DNA from: Chryseobacterium endalhagicum
GTDB lineage: Bacteria > Bacteroidota > Bacteroidia > Flavobacteriales > Weeksellaceae
Direction: 5' to 3'
DNA length: 64,000 bases
Assembly: GCF_016745235.1 (NCBI RefSeq)
Contig: NZ_JAELVM010000001.1
Location: 1,811,856-1,875,855, forward strand
Positions 17,261-26,492 of this stretch are shown piece by piece (within the stretch, counting starts at the first letter, position 1; each line of letters starts with the position of its first letter). The notes below the pieces were generated by a model. That model was not told the DNA's origin, searched no databases, and worked only from the letters and a program-made list of their open reading frames with translations. The translations under genes and the position numbers were made by a program.

Positions 17261-17294
17261 GAGAGGCTGTATTAGGGTACAGCCTCTCTTTTTT
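17261..17294 (+). terminator. hairpin terminator between precursors and lanB
   Basis: GAGAGGCTGTA and TACAGCCTCTC form a perfect 11-bp stem with a 6-nt loop, followed by six T. It lies 7 nt after the second precursor stop and 27 nt before the lanB ATG. A leaky terminator here would give much more precursor than enzyme mRNA. Confidence 0.85.
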
Positions 17295-17320
17295 AAACGC
17301 TTTAATATTGGATACTACTG

Positions 17321-20300
17321 ATGGATCACACTGAATATTTTTTACATGATTATGCCTGCTTAAGAATTCCTTCTCTTCCCATGGAATCCTTTCTGGAATT
17401 CAATGAGATGATTAAAAATCTCAATATGGAAGATCATGAGGAACTGGTAAAAGTTTTACATGATGTTTTTTCCAATACCTATTACAGAGAAGCCATTTAT
17501 ATTGCTTCCAGAGATTTGTATGAAACTTTTTTAAGCCTGAAGGAAAATAATTTTGCCAACAGGGACGCTAACCAGCGTTTTTTTATGACGTTCTATAAAT
17601 ATCTTTCAAGAATGTCTAACAGGTCAACGCCATACGGCCTTTTTTCCGGGACCTCTTCGGTTTCCATAAAAGATCAGCCAAGTGCTGTACAATTCGATGC
17701 CGACAAATATAAACTGGTTGGTCAGCTCAATATCCACAGCCTTACAAAACTGATCCGCAATATTGATCCTCTTCATCACGAGCTGATCAATACCATAAAA
17801 TACTATAAAAACAATACGCTGTATACCTTAAAAGACAAAGCTTTTTTTGTAGAACAGTTTGATAACGGCCGCTATATCGCCTCCAATCTTACTTCCATAA
17901 GGTTAAGTGAGTATGTAAAAGTGATATTGGAATCCGCAGAAAGCGGAGCCACCGTACAGGAGATGGCACATGCCATTGCTAATCCGAACATCACCTCAGA
18001 ACAGAAACAAAACTTCATTAAAAATATTATCCGGTCTCAGATGCTTGTAAGTGAACTTCTTCCAAGTGTGTCTACAGAGGATTTTATTGAAGATTTAATA
18101 TATACCATAGACCAAAAAAAGATCAACCTTGAAGAAATCAATGAGTTAAAAGAGATTTACAGCATCATCAGAAATATATCTGCCGTAGATGATATTGATG
18201 GTTTCAGGAATTATATTGAGAATAACCCTCAAAACCGTATTATATCCAATGATTTCTATAAGCTGGATCTTTTTTATAATATGCAGCAAAACAATGTCAA
18301 TAAAAAAGTTTTAGAGGAAATAAGCAGAACTTCGTATGAGGTGATGCAGCTTTTTTCCGAAAAAACATCTTTGGCACTGCATCATTTTACAATTGCATTC
18401 GCCGGCAGGTATGAGGAAAAAGAGCTTCCTCTGACCCAGGTTTTAGATACGAATTACGGCATCGGATACGAAAAAGTAGTCACCGGAAATGCAGAATATA
18501 TGCCCCTTTTGGATGGAATTCCTGTAATGGCTGATCCGGACAGTGAACAGAGAATTAGTTACGGAGGTTTTGAAGTACTCAGAGAAAAATTGTTTAAGCA
18601 ATACTGTAAAACCGAGGAAATGACCATCAATGCTGATGAAGATGTTAAAAATTATCTGTCACAAAAGCAAAAATCGGCTTCAAAGGGAGAACTGCCGCCA
18701 AGTGCCTATATTTTCGGAAGAATCCTGTCCGGATCTGCAGAAGCGCTGGACAACGGGGATTATCAGTTTTTCCCTATTCAGTGTCATGCTCCGTTTGCAG
18801 CCAGATTACTGACCAGATTTACCCATGGCAATGCCGATCTTAAAAGCCAGGCCGGCAAAATTGCAGAACACGAACAGAAGATGAATCCTGATGTGATTCT
18901 GGCAGAAGTGCTTACCATACCGGATGACAACTATGCCAATATTACGTTGTATCCAACGATCCGTGATTACGAAATCCCTTTTCTGTCCAATTCAAAACTC
19001 AGTAAAGAACATCAGATTGATGCCAATGATCTTATGGTGTCTGTCCGAAACGGAAAAGTAATTCTAAGATCAAAAAAACTGAATAAACAGATTATTCCCT
19101 GCCTTTCCAACACATATAATACAACGCTGGCACAGCCGTTATACAAATTTCTGGCAGATGTGGGCAGCCAGAGCATGAGATTGGGCTTTTTCTGGGATTG
19201 GGGAATTTATCAAAAAGAACAGTTCCTGCCGAGAATTGAATATAAAAAAATGATTGTAAGCCGCGCCCGGTGGCTCCTGAAAAAGGAAAAAGTAAATTAT
19301 AAGGAAGAATCTGCAGCCGAAAAGACCGTGGCAGATCTCAGAAAAAAATATAGCCTTCCTCAATATGTGGTTTTATCTTCAGGAGATAATGAACTTCTTT
19401 TGGATCTGGACAATAAAGTCAGCCAGGCTGTTTTCCTGAAAGAAATCAGTATGAAGAATATCATTCTGTACGAAAACATTCATACCCGTGAAAATTGTTT
19501 TATCAAAGAAGGCGGAAAAAGCTTTGCGAACGAGATCGTTATTCCCATGGGCAGCAAAAAACAGGTGTATTCTTCACAGATAAGAAATATTGCCCCAGCA
19601 GCAGTAAAAAGAGTATTTTCTCCCGGCAGTGAATGGCTGTATCTGAAAATATATTCTGGTAGTAAAAATATTGAAGACCTCCTGACAGAAGTTATTGCAG
19701 ATTTCGCCTCCGGACTGGTGAAAGAAAATATCATTGACCAGTGGTTCTTCATCAAATATAATGATTCTGAGCATCATATCAGGGTAAGGTTTCACTGTTT
19801 TGATCCCGATCATAAAACAGAAGAATGGTACCGGATACTGGAGAATCTGCAGCAGGCTGTTCATCATTTTATAGAAGAAGAGCAGGCTGTAAGGATTGTA
19901 GCGGATACTTATGTGAGAGAAATAGAAAGATATGGATCTCAAACCATGGAATTAAGCGAGCGTATTTTTTTCTATGACAGTGTTGCGGTTTCAGATTTTT
20001 TGAACCTGATTCACGGTAATGAAGGCGAAAGGCTGAGATGGAAGTTCGCTCTTGTTGATGTAGACAGGCTGCTGGATGATTTTAAATATTCCGTAAAGGA
20101 TAAAATGAGGGTTATTGCCACTTTATCTGAAAATTTCACCAATGAATTCAGCTTCAATAACTCTGAAAATTATGTTGCGATTTCAAGGACGCTGAGCAGC
20201 AGGCACCGGAACCTTAAAAAAGAAATATCGGATATTATTCATGAAAATGAAACTTCCCAGTATGCCGAAGCCTACGAATGCTTTAATAAAAGAAGTGAAA

Positions 20301-20497
20301 GCATTTCCGCTGAACTGTCCGCTTATCCGGATCTGTCTCAGGAGATGAAAGACCATTTGCTGATGAGCTATATTCATATGACTTTAAACCGCCTGTTCAT
20401 GGTCAATCAGAGAAGACATGAGCTGGTGATCTACTATTTTTTAAAGAAGTTTTATGAGTCGGAAATAGCCAAAGCCAAAAACAATATTCCCATATGA
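17321..20497 (+). CDS. lanB: LanB-type lantibiotic dehydratase (full length)
   Basis: A 1058-residue class I dehydratase expected to dehydrate core Ser and Thr using glutamyl-tRNA. The N-terminal glutamylation domain is marked by SNRSTPYGLFSG near residues 98-109. The C-terminal elimination (SpaB_C/thiopeptide-type) domain starts near residue 764 (SEWLYLKIYSG, QWFFIKYNDSEHHIRVRFH). Both halves are in one chain, unlike the split dehydratases of some lanthipeptide systems. The stop overlaps the lanC start by 4 nt (ATGA), so the two are translationally coupled. It is the first enzyme gene after the precursors. The generic symbol lanB is used; the product has no name. Confidence 0.92.
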   Translation: MDHTEYFLHDYACLRIPSLPMESFLEFNEMIKNLNMEDHEELVKVLHDVFSNTYYREAIYIASRDLYETFLSLKENNFANRDANQRFFMTFYKYLSRMSNRSTPYGLFSGTSSVSIKDQPSAVQFDADKYKLVGQLNIHSLTKLIRNIDPLHHELINTIKYYKNNTLYTLKDKAFFVEQFDNGRYIASNLTSIRLSEYVKVILESAESGATVQEMAHAIANPNITSEQKQNFIKNIIRSQMLVSELLPSVSTEDFIEDLIYTIDQKKINLEEINELKEIYSIIRNISAVDDIDGFRNYIENNPQNRIISNDFYKLDLFYNMQQNNVNKKVLEEISRTSYEVMQLFSEKTSLALHHFTIAFAGRYEEKELPLTQVLDTNYGIGYEKVVTGNAEYMPLLDGIPVMADPDSEQRISYGGFEVLREKLFKQYCKTEEMTINADEDVKNYLSQKQKSASKGELPPSAYIFGRILSGSAEALDNGDYQFFPIQCHAPFAARLLTRFTHGNADLKSQAGKIAEHEQKMNPDVILAEVLTIPDDNYANITLYPTIRDYEIPFLSNSKLSKEHQIDANDLMVSVRNGKVILRSKKLNKQIIPCLSNTYNTTLAQPLYKFLADVGSQSMRLGFFWDWGIYQKEQFLPRIEYKKMIVSRARWLLKKEKVNYKEESAAEKTVADLRKKYSLPQYVVLSSGDNELLLDLDNKVSQAVFLKEISMKNIILYENIHTRENCFIKEGGKSFANEIVIPMGSKKQVYSSQIRNIAPAAVKRVFSPGSEWLYLKIYSGSKNIEDLLTEVIADFASGLVKENIIDQWFFIKYNDSEHHIRVRFHCFDPDHKTEEWYRILENLQQAVHHFIEEEQAVRIVADTYVREIERYGSQTMELSERIFFYDSVAVSDFLNLIHGNEGERLRWKFALVDVDRLLDDFKYSVKDKMRVIATLSENFTNEFSFNNSENYVAISRTLSSRHRNLKKEISDIIHENETSQYAEAYECFNKRSESISAELSAYPDLSQEMKDHLLMSYIHMTLNRLFMVNQRRHELVIYYFLKKFYESEIAKAKNNIPI

Positions 20498-21687
20498 TAC
20501 AAGATAAAATTAAACATAGACAACTGATTGATACCATTACACAGTGCATTGAGAAATATTCCGGTGAGCCGATATTAAATAATGCTTCCTATGAAACGGG
20601 GCTGCTTGGGTATTCTCTCTATTATTTGTATTTATCAAAGTATACCAATGACAGTTCCTGCATAGCCACTGCGGAGGAATATCTCAACAAAGGGCTGGCG
20701 GCATTTAATCCGAAAACATTCCAGAGGGTACATGGCACAGACTCGCTGGATGCGCACCTGTCTCATATCGGAAGATACCTGATATTCTGCGAAAAAAACG
20801 GTTTGCTTTCCGTTTCCAGTGAAGATTATCTGCTGAATCTTGATCAGATCCTCTTTGGCCTGATGAAAAGCAAGATTAATAATAAGGATTTTGACTCAGG
20901 AACAGGAGCTTTGGCAGCAGGATATTATTATTTGGCCCGTTTGAAAAGCGGGGCGGAAGTTCAGGAATATCTGTCGTTTCTTATTCATAGTATTGATGAA
21001 GCAGCGTTTAAAGATGAAGCAGGAGATTATTACTGGGAATGTCCTTCTCTGCACAACAGAGTGTACCTGGGGATTTCACACGGTTCGGCCCTTATCATTT
21101 CATTTCTGGCTTCCCTATACGAAGCAGGATTGGAAACCGTATTATGCGAAGAAATCATGAGAAAAGCCATTGCATTTCTTACCAAACAATACAGAGAATC
21201 GGAATATAAAGGATTATTCCCCAATATGATCGGAGATAAGGTTGAGCCGATGCAGTTTTCCCTTTGCTACGGGGATCTGGGCGTAGGATATGCCTTGCTG
21301 AGAGCTTCGCAGGTCTTGGAGGATCAGGCGGTTGGAGATTTTGCCCATAGGATCCTTGATGACTGCCTCCTCAGGACCAAAGAAGACAATCTTACCCTGG
21401 ACGGAGGCGTATTTTATGGAGCTGCGGGACTTGCGGTGACATTTGATAAACTGGCTAAAATATCCGGTGATAACAGGTTTGCCGAAAGAGCAGAGTACTG
21501 GAATGATCAGATTTTGACGTATGCCGTGCACACCAATGATTTTGCAGGATTTAAAAGCCGTATTGTGGAAGATAACGTCCTGTGGCAGATCTCTTTTGGT
21601 TGGGGACTCATAGGAATTGGCGTTACCTTAATGTATTTTGAGGAGGACAGTCTTCCTTCACCGGCGGACTTAACTTTTATTGCTTAA
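20494..21687 (+). CDS. lanC: LanC-family cyclase with degenerate zinc site
   Basis: A 397-residue protein of the alpha/alpha-barrel LanC family, whose members join Cys thiols to dehydrated residues as (methyl)lanthionine. The active-site His region GISHGSA (His196) and the first zinc ligand motif CYG (Cys258) are present. The usual CHG motif that supplies the other two zinc ligands is instead FYG (307-309, VFYGAAGLA). The remaining fold is intact and uninterrupted, so this is not a frameshift. Either cyclisation here does not need the canonical zinc, or this LanC serves as a scaffold. It overlaps lanB by 4 nt and the next gene by 8 nt. Confidence 0.85.
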   Translation: MIQDKIKHRQLIDTITQCIEKYSGEPILNNASYETGLLGYSLYYLYLSKYTNDSSCIATAEEYLNKGLAAFNPKTFQRVHGTDSLDAHLSHIGRYLIFCEKNGLLSVSSEDYLLNLDQILFGLMKSKINNKDFDSGTGALAAGYYYLARLKSGAEVQEYLSFLIHSIDEAAFKDEAGDYYWECPSLHNRVYLGISHGSALIISFLASLYEAGLETVLCEEIMRKAIAFLTKQYRESEYKGLFPNMIGDKVEPMQFSLCYGDLGVGYALLRASQVLEDQAVGDFAHRILDDCLLRTKEDNLTLDGGVFYGAAGLAVTFDKLAKISGDNRFAERAEYWNDQILTYAVHTNDFAGFKSRIVEDNVLWQISFGWGLIGIGVTLMYFEEDSLPSPADLTFIA

Positions 21688-21691
21688 AAAG

Positions 21692-22717
21692 ATGGAAAAA
21701 CAAATAACAACATATCATAAAGAGCTTAAAGATTTTATAACTGCTATACCTGATTTTCCGGATTCACTGGTCAATTCTACATTTGAATATGATACCGGGA
21801 AACTTATCAAGATTTTGCAGAAGAAAGAAGTTTTTGAAATATGTAAAATCACTGAAAGCGAATTTGAAGCTGTAGACCGTATCGACCGCGAGCTGGGGAA
21901 AGTCGTTACCGATCTTCTCAGGGAAACTGATCTTGAACAGTCTCTGAAAGATTATCTGAGGCTTGAAAAAGAAATTGAAGACAGCTTCTCCGGAAATATG
22001 TATATGTATGCAAAGCAGGGAGCATTGTCTGTAAAATCATTGTATTACTACAAAATAAAAGACTTTCCCAAAGCCATCACATTTACGCTGGAATGTCTGG
22101 TTCTGAATGATTATCTCGTGCAGCAGGGCATTTATACTTTAAATTTAAGATGCTTTGAACAGAATAAAAATATTTCAAGGATCTATTTCAGAGATCAGCA
22201 GGCAGAACTGGGATATGAGCTTATATTCAATCTGATCAATTATCTGTTGAATGGAACGAATCAAAACCTTTTCGGGAATATTTTCAGCCATAATCAGTAT
22301 TGGGAGAAAGTTCCGGTAATACGGGAAACCTATGCATATGAGCTTTTCACAATGATTACCGAAGATATGATCAGGTTCAATATCAACAGCAGAGAATTTC
22401 TTCCGGACGACTGGTATTCTGATCTCGATTTTGAGGTGAATACGCCGGACAGGCAGATCATCTATAACTGGATTTATATCAATAAGCAGCTCCGGAATTC
22501 AAATTATAAAGATTATTTTGATGGCTTGCTGTATTACTTCCAGCAGCCCTACAATCAGTTTTATGATATTCTGAAAATCTCGCTGCTTCTCGATCTTTAT
22601 AAACTGGCTGGTGATCACCCTGATCTTACCCGGGAAATAGTTAATTTTATTGAAAATAAACTGCATTTTAATCAGTCCGTGCGTACGCTTCTTATTAAAA
22701 ATGTTTTCAAAGTATAA
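21692..22717 (+). CDS. unrecognised protein of the lanthipeptide operon
   Basis: About 341 residues from MEKQITTYHKEL; an ATG at 21680 overlapping the lanC stop is an alternative start adding four residues. The protein is soluble, acidic and almost wholly helical, with aromatic-rich helices (MYMYAKQGALSVKSLYYYKIKD is one stretch, near 108-130). The pattern suggests a TPR-like repeat fold. No Cys-based, ATP-binding or metal motif stands out. It is cotranscribed between lanC and the transporter gene (5-nt gap). Position implies a role in maturation, docking or immunity. No known family was recognised, so function is open. Confidence 0.75.
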   Translation: MEKQITTYHKELKDFITAIPDFPDSLVNSTFEYDTGKLIKILQKKEVFEICKITESEFEAVDRIDRELGKVVTDLLRETDLEQSLKDYLRLEKEIEDSFSGNMYMYAKQGALSVKSLYYYKIKDFPKAITFTLECLVLNDYLVQQGIYTLNLRCFEQNKNISRIYFRDQQAELGYELIFNLINYLLNGTNQNLFGNIFSHNQYWEKVPVIRETYAYELFTMITEDMIRFNINSREFLPDDWYSDLDFEVNTPDRQIIYNWIYINKQLRNSNYKDYFDGLLYYFQQPYNQFYDILKISLLLDLYKLAGDHPDLTREIVNFIENKLHFNQSVRTLLIKNVFKV

Positions 22718-22722
22718 CGTAT

Positions 22723-24927
22723 ATGAAAATTATTATTCAGCATGATCAGATGGATTGCGGGCCGGCATGTCTTGCAATGATAGCCAGTAATTACGGAAAA
22801 AATTACAGCCTGCAGTACCTGCGTGATCATTCTTTCATTACCAAAGAAGGCGTATCTATGTTCGGGATCGTAGAGGCTTCAAAAAAAATAGGCTTTGAAA
22901 CCCTTCCGGTAAAACTAACGGTGGAAAAGCTGATCAGCTCTCCGAATTCACTGCCCTGTATACTGCATTGGGGGAAGAATCACTTTGTTGTTCTAAAAAA
23001 AGTAACAAAGAAATTCATGTCCTCAGAATACACTTTTCAGATTGCAGATCCCGCTCATGGCCTGATTTCCATAAAAGAACAGGAATTCAAAAAATACTGG
23101 ATTTCCAGCGAGAATATGGGAATTGCCTTAATATTAAAACCTTCAGAGGAGTTTTTTGCCATGGAAGTTCCTCAGGAAAAAAAGATTACCCTGAGCTATA
23201 TCCTGAAATACCTTACCCCGTACAAAGGCCAGCTGGTACTCATGTTTCTGCTTTTACTGGCAGGAAGTGCCATTACACTGGTTTTTCCTTTTTTAACGCA
23301 GGCCCTGATTGATAAAGGCGTAAGTGCTAAAAATTTAAACCTCATTGCACTGATTCTTCTTTCCCAGTTGGGACTCTTTCTGGGTTCCATTACCATAGAG
23401 GTCTTCAGAAACTGGCTTATGCTTTTTATAGGGACAAAGCTGAGTATCACCATTATTTCAGAATTTTTGAAGAAAATGCTTCAGCTTCCTATCAGGTTTT
23501 TTGATACCAAAAAAATGGGAGATTTTAACCAGAGAATTCAGGATAACGAAAGAATAGAGGAGTTCCTGACCTCCCACAGTCTTCTTACCTTTTTCTCAAT
23601 TATTAATTTCTCTGTTTTTTTCGGAGTCCTGCTGTATTATGACTATACGATTTTGATGGTCTATCTTATCCTGACTGTTCTCTCCATCGGCTGGTCTTTC
23701 TACTGGCTTAGAAAAAGGAAAATTCTGGATTATCTCCGTTTTCAGCAGCGGGCAGAAAATCAGGAATCTGTATTTGAGATCATAAAAGGCGTTACCGAAA
23801 TGAAGCTCAATCAGTTTGAGGATTTCAAGCGCAGCCAATGGGAAGAAGTACAGCAAAAATTATTTAAAGTCAATATCAAAATATTAAAGTTGAACCAGAT
23901 TCAGCTTTCCGGCTTTGAATTTATGAACCAGCTGAAAAACATTCTGGTGACCTTTTTAGCAGCTACACTTGTTGTAAATGATAAAATGACGCTGGGAGGG
24001 CTGTTGAGTGTCTCTTATATCATCGGGCAGATGAACTCTCCCGTCAATCAGCTGATCAGCTTTTTCCGTTCCCTGCAAGACGCAAAACTAAGTCTGGAGA
24101 GATTGAATGAAGTACAGAGCTATCCCGCTGAAGAAAGTCCGGATCAGATTGATCTGTTTCCTGAAAAACTAGAAAACCAGCAGCATTCGAAAGGAATCCG
24201 GTTTGAGAATGTAAGCTTCCAGTACGGAGGCAGCAAATCCCCTTACGTACTGAAAAATATCAATCTGCTGATCCCGGAAGGAAAAATAACCGCCATCGTA
24301 GGAACCAGCGGAAGCGGGAAAACCACGCTGATGAAGCTGCTACTGAAGTTTTACGAACCTACCGTAGGAACCATTTCTTATGACGGAATAGACATTGGAG
24401 CCATTTCCCCAAAAAACTTAAGAAGCGGATGTGGGGTAGTGATGCAGGACGGCTATATTTTTTCAGATACCATCGAAAGAAATATCATTACAGGACATAA
24501 AGAGGGCGACCAGGACAGGCTGATGCAGGCTGCCAGAACAGCTAATATAGACGAATTTGTAGAGTCTCTGCCTTTGAAATTCAATACCAAGATCGGAGCT
24601 TCAGGCAACGGGATATCCGGCGGCCAGAAACAGCGGATTCTTATTGCCAGAGCTGTATACAAAGATCCTCACTACATCTTTTTCGATGAAGCTACATCTG
24701 CTTTGGATGCTGAAAACGAAAAAATAATCCATAACAATTTGCAGGAGTTTTTTAAAGGAAAAACCGTGATCATCATTGCACACCGCTTGTCCACAGTGAA
24801 AAATGCTGATCAGATTCTGGTTTTAAAAAATGGTGAAATCATTGAAAAAGGAAGCCACCAGCAGCTGGTAAACCATAAAACCGAGTATTTCAATTTAGTA
24901 AAGAATCAGTTGGAACTGGGAGTGTAG
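22723..24927 (+). CDS. lanT: C39-peptidase ABC transporter (LanT-like)
   Basis: A 734-residue inner-membrane exporter that removes the leader and pumps out the peptide. Residues 1-140 are the C39 peptidase: Gln8 and Cys12 in QMDCGPACL, the His in NHFVV and the Asp of ADPAHG. A six-helix membrane domain spans about 160-450. The ATPase follows with Walker A GTSGSGKT, signature SGGQKQR, Walker B IFFDEATSALD and the H-loop IIAHRLS. The double-glycine leaders of both precursors are its expected substrates. No HlyD or TolC gene is nearby, so an outer-membrane route must come from elsewhere. It ends the operon before a terminator. Confidence 0.93.
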   Translation: MKIIIQHDQMDCGPACLAMIASNYGKNYSLQYLRDHSFITKEGVSMFGIVEASKKIGFETLPVKLTVEKLISSPNSLPCILHWGKNHFVVLKKVTKKFMSSEYTFQIADPAHGLISIKEQEFKKYWISSENMGIALILKPSEEFFAMEVPQEKKITLSYILKYLTPYKGQLVLMFLLLLAGSAITLVFPFLTQALIDKGVSAKNLNLIALILLSQLGLFLGSITIEVFRNWLMLFIGTKLSITIISEFLKKMLQLPIRFFDTKKMGDFNQRIQDNERIEEFLTSHSLLTFFSIINFSVFFGVLLYYDYTILMVYLILTVLSIGWSFYWLRKRKILDYLRFQQRAENQESVFEIIKGVTEMKLNQFEDFKRSQWEEVQQKLFKVNIKILKLNQIQLSGFEFMNQLKNILVTFLAATLVVNDKMTLGGLLSVSYIIGQMNSPVNQLISFFRSLQDAKLSLERLNEVQSYPAEESPDQIDLFPEKLENQQHSKGIRFENVSFQYGGSKSPYVLKNINLLIPEGKITAIVGTSGSGKTTLMKLLLKFYEPTVGTISYDGIDIGAISPKNLRSGCGVVMQDGYIFSDTIERNIITGHKEGDQDRLMQAARTANIDEFVESLPLKFNTKIGASGNGISGGQKQRILIARAVYKDPHYIFFDEATSALDAENEKIIHNNLQEFFKGKTVIIIAHRLSTVKNADQILVLKNGEIIEKGSHQQLVNHKTEYFNLVKNQLELGV

Positions 24928-24955
24928 GGATTAAAAGCCAGTTTAAGAATAATAA

Positions 24956-24987
24956 GAGGCCGTCTCAAAAGTGAGGCGGTCTTTTTT
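24956..24987 (+). terminator. terminator of the lanthipeptide operon
   Basis: GGCCGTCTCA and TGAGGCGGTC form a 10-bp stem with two G-T pairs and a 4-nt loop, followed by six T, 28 nt after the transporter stop. Confidence 0.85.
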
Positions 24988-25073
24988 GTGACTTATCAAA
25001 AAAATTAAATTATTTGTGTTCTTGGGGCTTAAGAAAATCAAAAATTCTCAGTTAGAGGAATGCCCCCTTGCTT

Positions 25074-25371
25074 TATTCCAACTATAAAAACATAAGTTTT
25101 TACCTGTTTTTTTGTTTTGTTGGGCAATCGCAATGGCGCAAGGTTTTTTTATGCTTTGTGAATATTTAAGACGCAAGAAAATCTAAGATTTTCAGCAAGT
25201 AGAATGGTTGAGATTGCTTCGTCGCTTTGCTCCTCGGAATGACAGCAGTACTCAATTTTATCGGAGATAAAATCTTTGCGCCTTATAACATATTTTTATC
25301 ATAAAGCTTGCGTCTTCGCGTATTCCAACTATAAAAACATAGGTTTTTTGCTTGTTTTTCTGCTTTGTTGG
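25074..25371. repeat. composite intergenic repeat block
   Basis: This gene-free stretch is bounded by a ~50-nt direct repeat (25074-25123 and 25321-25371, both starting TATTCCAACTATAAAAACAT). Between them lie words of the GACGCAAAG family (GCGCAAGG, GATTTTC, TTTTATCGGAGATAAAATC, CTTGCGTCTTCGCG) and one half of the GAGATTGCTTCGTC...GGAATGAC palindromic repeat (25212-25248). Confidence 0.55.
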
Positions 25372-25382
25372 AACATCTCACG

Positions 25383-25412
25383 AAAAAAAGCGCTCCAATC
25401 CGGAACGCTTTT
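25383..25412 (-). terminator. terminator for the XRE regulator gene
   Basis: On the minus strand AAAAGCGTTCC and GGAGCGCTTTT form a stem with one G-T pair and a 5-nt loop, followed by T-rich sequence. Confidence 0.7.
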
Positions 25413-25447
25413 ATATTTTAAAGTCAAAAAACATTTATTTCAACCCG

Positions 25448-25822
25448 TTATTTTTTCAATTTGCTGATTTCTTCTTTCAACAGACCAATATATTCCTGCA
25501 TAGTTTTAATAATTTCTATGCTTAATTCGTTGCTGATATTTGTAACGTTACCAGTATTGCTCCCGAGATTAGCTCCCGGACTGTCGTTAAATACAGGATT
25601 TTCTATGACAATGGTAGTTTCGTCTTCTTCATAAATTTCCTCCACCGGTACCTCCAGAAACCGGGCTATTTTCTCCCATTCGGCATGAATGATTCTCACA
25701 TTGCCGCTTTCTTTTCTGCTGTAATTAGAAACATCCGTTGCGATAACATCCGCAATCTCCTGCTGGGTGTAGCCTTTTCTCTTTCTTGCCGTGCGTAATT
25801 TTTCTTTTTGCATATCAGACAT
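25448..25822 (-). CDS. XRE-family helix-turn-helix regulator
   Basis: A 124-residue protein. Residues about 7-62 are a lambda-repressor-like helix-turn-helix (ARKRKGYTQQEIADVIATDVSNYSRKESG). A Ser/Asn/Gly-rich linker follows, and a C-terminal helix (IEIIKTMQEYIGLLKEEISKLKK) looks like a coiled-coil dimerisation segment. It is monocistronic on the minus strand and divergent from ssb. The 320-nt gap contains a tandem ACAAACGAYT repeat that could be its operator. Target genes are unknown. Confidence 0.82.
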   Translation of the reverse strand: MSDMQKEKLRTARKRKGYTQQEIADVIATDVSNYSRKESGNVRIIHAEWEKIARFLEVPVEEIYEEDETTIVIENPVFNDSPGANLGSNTGNVTNISNELSIEIIKTMQEYIGLLKEEISKLKK

Positions 25823-26145
25823 TTTTACAAATTTGCAAAAAAAAATTAACTTATTGCAGAAAAAAATACGTCTATAATAAAAGGGTTTTCAATGTTTTTA
25901 AGACAGTGATGAAATTTATTTTATCACATGCTTTTGCTGCATTAAATTTTCAATTTAAAGTCAGGATAAATATATTTTTTATATTTTTTTCTTAATTCAA
26001 ATAGTCATTTACAAACGACTACAAACGATTTTAAATAATTTCTTACCGACTAAGCTGCTGTGGTGTAACAATCTTTGCAACAGAGATTTGAGAAAGACAG
26101 TGAACGTCTCTTATCTGAATTATTAATCTTAAAAATTTTAAAGCT
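25823..26145. promoter_or_regulatory. XRE-ssb divergent gap with tandem 10-nt direct repeat
   Basis: There is no gene here. ACAAACGACT ACAAACGATT (26011-26030) is an exact tandem of a 10-mer apart from one base. It lies about 115 nt before the ssb ATG and 190 nt before the XRE start. The spacing of one helical turn suits a DNA-binding site. Confidence 0.35.
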
Positions 26146-26478
26146 ATGTCACTAAGAAACAAAGTAACATTAATTGGTTACACAGGAAAAGAAGTAGAAA
26201 CCATCAACTTCGAAAGCGGAAGTCTGAAAGCGAGTGTGTCTTTAGCCACCAGCGATCATTACACCAATGCCAAAGGCGAAAAAGTAGAAGAAACACAATG
26301 GCACAACCTTATTGCTTTTGGGAAAACAGCTGAGATCCTTCAGAAATATGTACCCAAAGGAAAGGAAATAGCCGTTGAAGGAAAGCTTACTTACAGATCG
26401 TATGATGATAAGGATGGCGTGAAAAGGTATATTACAGAAATCAGAATCGAGGAGATCCTGCTTTTAGGAGGTAAATAA
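26146..26478 (+). CDS. ssb: single-stranded DNA-binding protein (short form)
   Basis: A 110-residue OB-fold protein that binds single-stranded DNA in replication, repair or recombination. Recognisable segments are MSLRNKVTLIGYTGKEVE, then ATSDHYTNAKGEKVEETQWHN near residue 40, YVPKGKEIAVEGKLTYRSY, and a closing strand. It lacks the Gly-rich linker and acidic C-terminal tip (DDDIPF-like) of the housekeeping SSB, and is shorter than the ~150-180 residues typical of it. It may therefore be an accessory paralogue. The HRDC-domain gene follows after 14 nt in the same transcript. Confidence 0.9.
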   Translation: MSLRNKVTLIGYTGKEVETINFESGSLKASVSLATSDHYTNAKGEKVEETQWHNLIAFGKTAEILQKYVPKGKEIAVEGKLTYRSYDDKDGVKRYITEIRIEEILLLGGK

Positions 26479-26492
26479 ATCTAAAAACGCAC

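Noticed and set aside
20494..21687. lanC as a frameshifted pseudogene
   Set aside because: The frame is continuous at normal length with overlapping coupled neighbours; only the zinc-ligand residues are changed.
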